A DNA stretch of 64,000 bases from assembly GCA_963704535.1 (NCBI GenBank), contig OY969916.1:8556001-8620000 (forward strand), read 5' to 3'. The position numbers and the translations under genes are program-made. Position 1 is the stretch's first letter. Every line of letters begins with the position of its first letter. The notes beneath the pieces were generated by a model. That model ran no database searches. It saw nothing but the letters and a program-made list of their open reading frames with translations, and was not told the DNA's origin. Shown here piece by piece: positions 17,046 through 24,464 of the stretch. Origin of the DNA: G963704535 sp963704535. Its GTDB lineage: Bacteria > Chloroflexota > Chloroflexia > Chloroflexales > Roseiflexaceae.

Positions 17046-17076
17046 TAATATACTCTAACATTATTGTTCACTCTAA
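17023..17076 (+). promoter_or_regulatory. Promoter with repeated ACTCTAA boxes
   Basis: -35 TTGACG (17023-17028), 17-base spacer, -10 TAATAT (17046-17051). Two ACTCTAA repeats at 17052-17058 and 17070-17076, 18 bp apart, overlap the likely start site. Their position suits autoregulation by the ribbon-helix-helix-like protein encoded downstream. Confidence 0.65.
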
Positions 17077-17090
17077 TGGAGTCCACCCAT

Positions 17091-17996
17091 ATGCCAGATA
17101 CCACGACCGTCGCGATTCCGCCCAGCTTGCGCGATTTGCTCGCGGCACAGGCGAAGGAAGCGCACGTGAGTCAGGATGCCCTGGCGGATACCGCCACACG
17201 TGAGCAGATCGCGATTGCCCATCAGGAGCAGGCGCGCGGGGAACAACTCACCGAGCGCTACCTGACCGACCCGCGCATCGCGGTCGCCGGCCAAAGTGCG
17301 CCGACAATTCACATCAGCCGCGAGGCGAATAGTGGCGCGCAGGAACTGGCAACGGCAATGGGTGAGGAGTTGGGGCGGAATGTGCCCAAGGGCCGCGCGC
17401 TCCAGGCGTTGCTGTGGGCGCGCCTGGCTCCGCTCCCACCGAGCAGCGAACGCGCTCCGCTGCCGGCGCCGCCGACGCTGGACACAGTGACGGTCAGCGT
17501 GCCGGCCGAGCTGAACACGGCGCTGCTGGAGTTGGCGCTCAGGCGCAACACCAGCCGCGAGGCGCTCGTCGATACCCTGCTGGAGCAGGGCTTCGCCGAG
17601 CTTGACGTGGGCTACGACGCAGTGCTGCCCGAGCTGACGACTGACAGGCGCTATAAGGCGTCCGACGGGCACGGCAAGACCACCATTCGCGTCCGGCGTG
17701 AGCATGACGCACGGGCGCGAGCGATTGCGGAAGTATTCGAGGGCAAGAAGTCCTACGCACTCCAGGCGCTGCTGTGGCGAGGATTGGAGCGTACGGACGA
17801 CGAGCCGGTCGCCGCGCAGCCCGACCGGCCGGTGCTGATCGAGGGCGAGTTGTACGCTCGTGTCGCCCGCCTGACGCTCGCGTTGCGCGAGGTGCGCGGC
17901 AGGGTCGTGCCGATCAAAGAGTTCGTCGAAGAGGCACTGCGCCGCGCGGTCGAGCGCGAAGAACGCCGCATCCAGCAGGGGCCGAAAAGGAGATGA
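17091..17996 (+). CDS. Protein of five ribbon-helix-helix-like repeats
   Basis: A 301-residue protein with no close named family known to me. It consists of five segments of ~40-45 residues, each a short beta strand followed by two helices, as in ribbon-helix-helix (Arc/MetJ/CopG) DNA-binding units: TTVAIPPSLRDLLAAQAKE, TIHISREANSGAQELATAM, VTVSVPAELNTALLELALR, TTIRVRREHDARARAIAEV and LIEGELYARVARLTLALRE. Repeats 2 and 4 share ALQALLW. The start ATG 17091 has GGAG 9 bases upstream; earlier in-frame starts lie at 17076 and 17064. The strong AT-rich promoter with repeated boxes fits a self-regulating DNA-binding protein. The function is inference. Confidence 0.6.
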   Translation: MPDTTTVAIPPSLRDLLAAQAKEAHVSQDALADTATREQIAIAHQEQARGEQLTERYLTDPRIAVAGQSAPTIHISREANSGAQELATAMGEELGRNVPKGRALQALLWARLAPLPPSSERAPLPAPPTLDTVTVSVPAELNTALLELALRRNTSREALVDTLLEQGFAELDVGYDAVLPELTTDRRYKASDGHGKTTIRVRREHDARARAIAEVFEGKKSYALQALLWRGLERTDDEPVAAQPDRPVLIEGELYARVARLTLALREVRGRVVPIKEFVEEALRRAVEREERRIQQGPKRR

Positions 17997-18035
17997 AATT
18001 GACACTCCTGATCTGCCTCTCCGACACAGGCGTTG

Positions 18036-19214
18036 CTACGGCGCCGGTGTGGCTCGGTAGATCGCCACGCGAACCCCATCAGGCACACTGGGATCATTAA
18101 ACGTCGCCTGGAACACCAGTTCGCCGGAATCATTGAGGCTCTCATCACAGAACCGCAGGCTGGTGACGGTCGAGCCATCGAGCGTGTCTCCCGTTCCGAT
18201 CACCCGATCGGCAACCGGATCGGGGCCGGTGAAGATCCCTGATCCGCCAGCGTCGAGGTCGGCGAAGAAGGCCACGTCGCCGTTGTTGTTGAGCGCCGGC
18301 GGGGTAACGCCGAAGATCTGACCAAAGGATTGGAATGGCCCGCTCGTGTCAGCCACCACCGTGAGCGAGCCGCCAGTGCCGGTCACAAGTTCCTCGCCCG
18401 GCTGGTCGTTGAAGAACCTGTGGAAGGCCACCATCCCACCATCGTTGAGCGTCGGCCATCCGACGATAACGTTGGGGTCGGGCGCCGCGATCGTCTTGAA
18501 GCCGGTGCCCTGCGTTACAAAGATCCCAGAGGCGAATACCCCTTCGACCTGCTCTTCAAAGGCAATCTCGCCGAGGTTGTTTATCGAGGGACGCGACAGG
18601 CTGCCGAACTCGGAGAATTGGCTATCCGACGCGAGATAGTACGTGGTGAGGGTGCTCCCCCTGCCGCCCCGCCCCGAGAACAGTCCCTGGTCGAAGGTGT
18701 CGAGTTGCGCCTTGAAGGCGACGACGCTGCTGTTGTTAACGGTGGGCTCGAAGCCGAAGCGCTCGAACTCGTTCGCCGTGGTGGCGATGATCGTCGGCTG
18801 CGCGCCATCGCCCCGCATGACGCTTTGGGTTTCGACGAAAGTTCTTTCAGAGAAGTGCCTGACTGCGAACGAGACTTCGCCGAGGTCGTTTATCGATGGG
18901 AGCTGTCCGAGGAAGTCGAAGCCACCCTTGACTTCGACGATGGTTGTCAGCTTCACCTCGTTCTCGCCGGCGTCCGCGCGATAGATGCCCTGGATAAGCT
19001 GGGTTCCGCGCCGGGGAACGCGGGCTGTTCTGAATGCGATGTCCCCGTGGTTGTTGATCGCCGAGCATTCAAAGCTGAAGGGATTGAAACCGTCCTCGGC
19101 GCTGTCCACCACCTTGGTGAATGTGTACCCCTGTGCATAGGCAGGCGCGGCAGTCGCCGTCAACAGAGCCAGTACCGCCAAGACACCGAATATGCCACGA
19201 AGTGCCTGTCTCAT
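18036..19214 (-). CDS. Secreted tandem-repeat protein (DUF7453-like, INNxGDIAF repeats)
   Basis: A 392-residue exported protein. Residues 1-27 are a signal peptide ending AYA. The mature part is a series of about 7-8 repeats of ~45 residues, each with a motif like SAINNHGDIAFRT, PSINDLGEVSFAV, PTVNNSSVVAFKA, PSINNLGEIAFEE, PTLNDGGMVAFHR, PALNNNGDVAFFA and ESLNDSGELVFQA, probably forming beta-propeller blades. Proteins of this type occur in many environmental bacteria with unknown function. It is convergent with the gene at 17091 (39 bp between stops). A ribosome site GAGAGGA precedes the start. Confidence 0.8.
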   Translation of the reverse strand: MRQALRGIFGVLAVLALLTATAAPAYAQGYTFTKVVDSAEDGFNPFSFECSAINNHGDIAFRTARVPRRGTQLIQGIYRADAGENEVKLTTIVEVKGGFDFLGQLPSINDLGEVSFAVRHFSERTFVETQSVMRGDGAQPTIIATTANEFERFGFEPTVNNSSVVAFKAQLDTFDQGLFSGRGGRGSTLTTYYLASDSQFSEFGSLSRPSINNLGEIAFEEQVEGVFASGIFVTQGTGFKTIAAPDPNVIVGWPTLNDGGMVAFHRFFNDQPGEELVTGTGGSLTVVADTSGPFQSFGQIFGVTPPALNNNGDVAFFADLDAGGSGIFTGPDPVADRVIGTGDTLDGSTVTSLRFCDESLNDSGELVFQATFNDPSVPDGVRVAIYRATPAP

Positions 19215-19502
19215 GGTGGTTGTTTCCTCTCAAGACTAACCTGTGGTCCATAGTTCCGCGACGATACCAAGGCTATCACGGCTCCAGTGGTGCATATCCC
19301 CCTCTCCTTCCAATATACAGAAAGCCCGACTTTCTATCGACAGAAAGGCACGGAGTTGGTCCTGGCTAAGCAGACACGAGCGTGATTCTCGGTTGTGATC
19401 CCCATAGGGATATACGAGATGTATGGGCAAGACGAGTTTATCTAGCGGATCTTGAACGTCACCCTCGACCTCCCCTAGCGCTCGTAGACAGCAACCAGTC
19501 GC
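19215..19502. other. Intergenic stretch upstream of the secreted repeat gene
   Basis: No gene seen. It contains overlapping small inverted repeats AGAAAG/CTTTCT/AGAAAG at 19319-19347, about 105-135 bp upstream of the start at 19214, which might be a regulator site. The rest has no recognisable content. Confidence 0.4.
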
Positions 19503-20642
19503 TTATTTGCGTAGCTCGCTCAGGAAGTCCTGGAGATCCCTGGCGTAGAGTTCGGGCTCTTCCCAGGCCATGAAGTGACCACCACGAGGAAAATCGGTGA
19601 AGTGTACCAGGTTAACCTGACGTGCGGCCCATTCACGCGGCAGCGGAGGATCGTAGGGACAATGCGCTACCGCTGCCGGAACAGACGCGCTCTTCTCTAG
19701 GGTTCCGCCCCTTGCGACGCGAGCATTGGCGTAGTAGGCGCGAGCGGCTGAGTGTATCGTTTCCGTGACCCAGTAGATCATGACATTGGTCAACAGCTCA
19801 TCGGCACGAAAGCGTGTTTGAAACTCCTCTTTCCCCTTCTTTCCACTGCTGGCGTAAGAGATGAGCCAGGCGGCGAGGCCGATCGGCGAATCGTTGAGCC
19901 CATAGGCCAGGGTTTGCGGCTTGGTGGCCATGATCATATTCACGCCGATCCCTTCTTCCATAAACCACTGCTGGACCCATTGCGCCATTTCCATTTCGGC
20001 GGGAGAAAGCGTTGAGAAGTCCGTATTCTGATCGGGGTAGCCGACATCCGTCAGATGGATACCAATCAGCAGTTCTGGATACTTGCGTGCGAGCGACTGC
20101 GTGATGATCGCCCCATGATCGCCGCCGGCCGAGATAAACTTCGGATACTCAAGCACCTCGGTCATCAGTTTGGCGAACAAATCAGCATTGACCTCGTCAT
20201 CCATTGTGACCCGATCGGAAAATCCCGTACCAGGGATGGACGGCACAATCACATCAAACGAGTTGTTCGGATCGCCGCCATAGTTGGCTGGATCGGTGAG
20301 CCGCTCAATGACCTTGTGGTAGCGATAGAAGGAGTTGGGAAAGCCGTGGAGCAGCAGGAGTGGCGTCGGGTTTGGTCCTTTGCCTCGTTCGTGGATGAAA
20401 TGGATGCCGACACCATCAACATCGGCCTTGAACTGTGCAAAGCGATTGAGGGCGGCCTCGTGTGTGCGCCAATCATAAGTGTGCTGCCAGTAGTCCGCCA
20501 GCTCCTTCATATACTCCAGGGATATGCCGTAGATCCAGCCCGACCCCTCCTCCGCATCGATCCAGCGGGTGCGGGCCAAGCGGTCGCGCAGGTCGTCAAG
20601 GTCGGCTTGGGGAACAGCGATCGTAAATGGTTGGATCGTCAT
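19503..20642 (-). CDS. Epoxide hydrolase, EHN-domain alpha/beta hydrolase
   Basis: A 379-residue enzyme of the juvenile-hormone-type epoxide hydrolase family. The N-terminal EHN domain (IQPFTIAVPQADLDDLRDRLARTRWID, shown here only by its first 20: residues 3-29) is followed by the alpha/beta hydrolase core. The oxyanion motif HGFPNSFYRYHKVIERL is at about 119-135, the nucleophile Asp lies in GGDHGA near 193, and the catalytic His is in RGGHFMAWEEPE near 359. Length is normal. It should open epoxides to diols, substrate unknown. It is a single gene on the minus strand, not obviously linked to its neighbours. Confidence 0.9.
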   Translation of the reverse strand: MTIQPFTIAVPQADLDDLRDRLARTRWIDAEEGSGWIYGISLEYMKELADYWQHTYDWRTHEAALNRFAQFKADVDGVGIHFIHERGKGPNPTPLLLLHGFPNSFYRYHKVIERLTDPANYGGDPNNSFDVIVPSIPGTGFSDRVTMDDEVNADLFAKLMTEVLEYPKFISAGGDHGAIITQSLARKYPELLIGIHLTDVGYPDQNTDFSTLSPAEMEMAQWVQQWFMEEGIGVNMIMATKPQTLAYGLNDSPIGLAAWLISYASSGKKGKEEFQTRFRADELLTNVMIYWVTETIHSAARAYYANARVARGGTLEKSASVPAAVAHCPYDPPLPREWAARQVNLVHFTDFPRGGHFMAWEEPELYARDLQDFLSELRK

Positions 20643-21511
20643 CTCAGTTCTCCTCTCTTAGTCCCTGGCGGCTATGCACGTCTTCGATGACGGTATCGTC
20701 CGCAAGGCACTTTCGCCGTGCAACCAGAGCATCTCCAGTCGATAGCCCCCGTGCGAGCGAGGCAGCCTACACCGCCAATGCAGCAGCCGCCCTCCTGCGC
20801 CCATCTCGCTTCGGCGGCGCATCTTCCACTGTTGGCGGAGCACCCGCCTCAGCCGCAGCCGGCGCGACCCGAAAGCGTAGCACATTCCCGTTGGTGCGCT
20901 GGAAGACCAGATCGAGCCCACGACGCGCCGCCGCAGCCTTAGATTGCTATGCGGCTGAATCTGGAACGTGCCGCCGCGCTGCTCACCGATTTACCCACTA
21001 TTCTGGCAGCAGCAGATGCGTCGGAAAAGCGTGCGATCGTCTATGCGCTTATCGATCAACTCTGGATTGACAATCGTGTTATTGTCGGGTTGGCACCGCG
21101 CGTGGAGACAGCGGCCATGATTATGGCAGCGGTGGGGAGCCTGGGATGTGTAAGAGGGGTGCCCGATGGGCATCAATACCTCGCTTTCAACCTCTGGGTG
21201 TGACCTCTGGTGGGCTGACCGCACCTCATTATTTATCCCCTAATCCCAAATTCATACTATGCAGGCTACTCATTGTTCCCGTCATGGTGGGAGCAGCGAG
21301 AGTCGGACCTCTATGGTGAAGCCAGATCAGGCTTTGCCACGTGAAGGTCGCCTTTGTGTTACCTCGTTCTAGCCTCAGTCTGTGGTTAAGGAGAGAGGCA
21401 AAAGTTGCACCTGAAGCACTACCCCAAGAAAAAGTGAGGCCGCGCCTCCCAGAGAGGAGACACGGCTGGCCGCTAAGAAGACAGGTAGCCGCTGGCGCAG
21501 TTACCTATTTC
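20643..21511. other. Degenerate region between epoxide hydrolase and replication gene
   Basis: 869 bases without an intact gene. Minus strand 20763-20940 shows a short protein-like run (LDLVFQRTNGNVLRFRVAP) ending at a stop, and the plus strand holds the recombinase fragment at 20949-21203. The remainder (21204-21511) has no recognisable content. It looks like a scar of past integration or deletion. Confidence 0.5.
20949..21203 (+). pseudogene. C-terminal fragment of a large serine recombinase
   Basis: The 84 residues RLNLERAAALLTDLPTILAA, then DASEKRAIVYALIDQLWIDNRVIVGLAPRVE, resemble the very end of large serine recombinases (the pattern L-x-x-L-P-x-h-x-x-A-x-x-x-E-K/R-R-x-h-h-x-x-L-h-x-x-h, then a V-D-x-x-I-V-x-L-x-P-R strand). 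The catalytic and zinc-ribbon domains are absent upstream. A remnant near the left end of the conjugative-element-like region fits a lost integrase. Confidence 0.5.
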
Positions 21512-21611
21512 TGTGTGGGCACACTCACCACGCAATGCTAGTGTACCACACTCTGAGCGGTCTGCAAGTCCCTCTTTTTTGGGAAGGACTCGGCCTCGTT
21601 ATGGAGGAGAT

Positions 21612-23999
21612 GTGGCTACACGACCCCGCTGCTCGCCGACCGGCTCTACGTATGGGATACGCACACTCGATCAACGGTTTATCCTGCTACCACTCGACAT
21701 CGTATTAACCTATCAGGATCGCCCGCTGGTCAGTGGCGTCTATGCCGGTATTGCACGTCTGAGCGAGAGCGCCAAACAAGCTGTCCCTGTCTCACGCGCC
21801 GACCTGGCGCGCTGGTGTGATGCCTCGCGCGACGATGGTCTTGGCACCGGCTGCAAGCGTGCCATCGATGACCTCAGAAATGGTGGCTACCTCAGCCAGA
21901 GCGGTGGCGACGGGCGCAAGCTCCACCTACTGCCGGCCTGGGGGTTTGACCGGAGCGATCAGCCACGACGGTGGCGCTTCAACCGCCCCGATCGCGCACG
22001 CCCCGACGGGCTGGCCTTTGTGTCCATCCCACTCATCCTGTTCGATGCCTATCTCGGATGGCTGACACCAGATTCCGACAATCCCGCGCCGATCGTGCGC
22101 TATTTCGACATGCCCCTGCTCGACCTGACCAATATCGGCTTCTACGCCGTCTGCCAGCTTGGCACGCTCTGTCCCACCCCGCGTCTCATCCACTTAGGGC
22201 TCGTCGATGAGGAGGGCGTGCGCCCGCCGCCCAGCCTTGACGAGTTGCTGGAGCGTGCGGCGAATGGCACGCTCACGACCATCCGCGATGGACAGGTTGT
22301 CACGGTGCGCCTGTCGGCAGAAGGGGAGCGCGAACGCCAACGACGCCGCACGATACCAAGCGAGCCATCTGGAGCGCCTGGCGGTGATCCATCCGTTGAT
22401 CCATCGAACGGATGTACTGGATCAGCGGATGGATCAGTGGACTCAGAGTCACACAAGGCATCAGGACGCGGAGAAGCGCAACTGATCCATCCCGAAAACA
22501 CGGCATGGGATATACATGATCAAAATCAATTAACAAATAGTGATCCCCCGTCACCATGCTGTACTGACGCGCACGCGGAAGCGAGAGCGGGGGAATCGGT
22601 CGTTTCGACTGGATTCGATTGGGGCAGCGAGCAGCCGACCGAAGCCCAGCCACCACAACCGTCGAATACATCCGCCGCTGCTCGTGAAAATATTCACCCA
22701 CTCATCCCTGATACCCTCGCGGTGTTGGATGGGCTGATCGTGATGGGGCATGAGGCGCTCAACGTCGATCGGGTTATCCCGGCGGCGGAGTGGTGGGGAT
22801 TATTGGCGTTGCAGCAGGAGCACGGTCGCGAGATGCTCTTGACCTGGCAGCTCCGTGCCGCAGGTGCTGGGCGCCATGAGGTCCGGCTGGCCTACTACCT
22901 GGCCTGTGCAGCGCAGGCAGCGTTTGGGATGGTCGGGCGTCGCAGGGTGACGCCGAAACAGCGGGAAGCGGCGCCGAGACAGCGGGAAGCGGCAGTGGCA
23001 CCAAGGGCAGATACCCCACCTGTAACGCCTCCACCACGGCGAGCCGCACCAGCGCCGACCGCTCCCGCTTGTGCGCTCGATCCAAGCCGGAAGCTAGTGC
23101 TGGAAGGTATCGAGCGGCTGGTCGGGGCGCAGGCGCGGCACCCGGAGAAGCTGGCGGCGGTGCCACTGGCGCGTCTCGCGCGCTGGCGCGATGTTGCCGC
23201 TCATCCGGGTCTGAGGAGGTGGTCAGAGCCACTGGCCTACATCATCAGCGAGGCTGCCGCCGGCCATGACCCGCCGTCACAGGAGGAATTGAATCGCTGG
23301 GCAGAGCGGGTGGTGGGCTATTGGGCGGCGCGCGGAGTTGATGAGGCGGACGACGACGTAGAAACGTGGGAGGAGCACCAGGAGTTTAGTGGCGCGCACG
23401 ATTTCGGTGCTAATGGGGCCACCGAGGAGGAAGCTATGGACACCGATCCGCACGCGGCGCTGCGAGCCCAGCTATGCGCCCTGCTGCCAGATAGTGAGCT
23501 TGTGAACTGGCTTTGTGACGGCATCAGTGTATCACTTCTGCCGAGCGGGACGCAGATCGTCTGCCACTCAGGAGCGATCTACGCCGTTGCGCGCGATCTG
23601 CGAGGGGTCTTCCGCGATGCGCTGTCCGATCTTGGCCTGCCCGACGATGTGGAGGTGATCGGGCCGGCAGCGGAGCAGCCACATACGACCAGCGCTATGG
23701 TCTGTGATCCCCTTGCGGCCCAGGTATCGCCGCCCCCACAGGCTCAAAGCGTCTCGCTCCCCGAACCTGATCAGCGGGGAGTGGTGGATTGCAGTCTTGC
23801 TGCCGAGCCGCCACCAAGCTGGATCGACCCGGCGAGGTGGACGCACCTGGATGACGACTTGCGCACCGTGCTGGCTGGATCAGTGCTCGCTCCCGACGGC
23901 TTGGATGTGCGCGCTGAGGTGTATGACCTGATTCGCACGCGCTTTGCCGCGCCAGTGGGCGAACTGCTCGCGGCAGCCCAGGTGCGGGCTTCGCCATAA
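21612..23999 (+). CDS. Putative replication initiator with internal iteron cluster
   Basis: A ~795-residue protein if GTG 21612 (after GGAGGAG) is the start; the open frame extends to GTG 21513. The N-terminal ~130 residues (RFILLPLDIVLTYQDRPLVSG, DLARWCDASRDDGLGTGCKRAIDDLRNGGYL) look like a winged-helix domain of the replication initiator/DnaD kind. A low-complexity linker (about 260-370) carries the DNA repeats described separately. The middle (about 430-500) and C-terminal parts have no domain I recognise. It opens the plus-strand gene block and is followed by conjugation genes. Initiator function is inferred from the N-terminal fold and the lambda-like repeat layout. Confidence 0.55.
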   Translation: MATRPRCSPTGSTYGIRTLDQRFILLPLDIVLTYQDRPLVSGVYAGIARLSESAKQAVPVSRADLARWCDASRDDGLGTGCKRAIDDLRNGGYLSQSGGDGRKLHLLPAWGFDRSDQPRRWRFNRPDRARPDGLAFVSIPLILFDAYLGWLTPDSDNPAPIVRYFDMPLLDLTNIGFYAVCQLGTLCPTPRLIHLGLVDEEGVRPPPSLDELLERAANGTLTTIRDGQVVTVRLSAEGERERQRRRTIPSEPSGAPGGDPSVDPSNGCTGSADGSVDSESHKASGRGEAQLIHPENTAWDIHDQNQLTNSDPPSPCCTDAHAEARAGESVVSTGFDWGSEQPTEAQPPQPSNTSAAARENIHPLIPDTLAVLDGLIVMGHEALNVDRVIPAAEWWGLLALQQEHGREMLLTWQLRAAGAGRHEVRLAYYLACAAQAAFGMVGRRRVTPKQREAAPRQREAAVAPRADTPPVTPPPRRAAPAPTAPACALDPSRKLVLEGIERLVGAQARHPEKLAAVPLARLARWRDVAAHPGLRRWSEPLAYIISEAAAGHDPPSQEELNRWAERVVGYWAARGVDEADDDVETWEEHQEFSGAHDFGANGATEEEAMDTDPHAALRAQLCALLPDSELVNWLCDGISVSLLPSGTQIVCHSGAIYAVARDLRGVFRDALSDLGLPDDVEVIGPAAEQPHTTSAMVCDPLAAQVSPPPQAQSVSLPEPDQRGVVDCSLAAEPPPSWIDPARWTHLDDDLRTVLAGSVLAPDGLDVRAEVYDLIRTRFAAPVGELLAAAQVRASP
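22385..22548. repeat. Iteron cluster and AT-rich stretch inside the initiator gene (candidate origin)
   Basis: TGATCCATC(C) occurs at 22385-22394, 22397-22405 and 22483-22492 in direct orientation and as GGATGGATCA at 22427-22436 inverted, with a partial inverted copy at 22418-22424. About 15 bp after the last copy an AT-rich run spans 22508-22548 in otherwise GC-rich DNA. Iterons next to an AT-rich unwinding stretch within the initiator gene are the layout of the lambda origin in gene O. Confidence 0.5.
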
Positions 24000-24058
24000 A
24001 TCCCTATATCCTGATCATCGTTTTGTCACTGGCATTATCATCGCAGGAGTTGACGACC

Positions 24059-24454
24059 ATGACCCAGAATGGAACTACCCTCACATCGACGCCGACGGCG
24101 AGCATGCGTGATCTCAGCGCTGTCCTGCTGGCCGCAGAGTCGAGTGGTCAAATCTCTGCCGACGCCTGGCCGGCACTGCGCAGCTTTCTACTGATGCTGG
24201 CTGATGCGCAAGCCAGCGACAAGCTGAATCTGGTCGGCGCGCAGATCGAAGCGGCAGCCGGGCCGCTGCGAACGCTGATATTGGCCCGCCAGGTGTATGA
24301 GCAGGCGCGCCAGGCGCTGGATGCCGGCTATGCCACCATCGCGCAGGCCGGTACTGATCCGATAAAGATCGCCGAGGCGGCTGGTTCGCTCGCGGCCCTG
24401 GCCGACGACCTGTCCGGGCGGGCGCAGCAGCTCGCCGCGCTGATGCAATTCTGA
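24059..24454 (+). CDS. Small helical protein of unknown function
   Basis: 131 residues, starting at ATG 24059 with GGAG 9 bases upstream (an in-frame ATG at 24023 has no ribosome site). Almost entirely alpha-helical with heptad-like alanine and leucine spacing (LSAVLLAAESSGQISADAWP, LRSFLLMLADAQASD, EAAGSLAALADDLSGRAQQLAALMQF). No membrane segment or known motif. It lies between the initiator-like gene and the gingipain-like peptidase, 10 bp before the latter, in one apparent operon. Confidence 0.6.
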   Translation: MTQNGTTLTSTPTASMRDLSAVLLAAESSGQISADAWPALRSFLLMLADAQASDKLNLVGAQIEAAAGPLRTLILARQVYEQARQALDAGYATIAQAGTDPIKIAEAAGSLAALADDLSGRAQQLAALMQF

Positions 24455-24464
24455 AGGGATAGCC

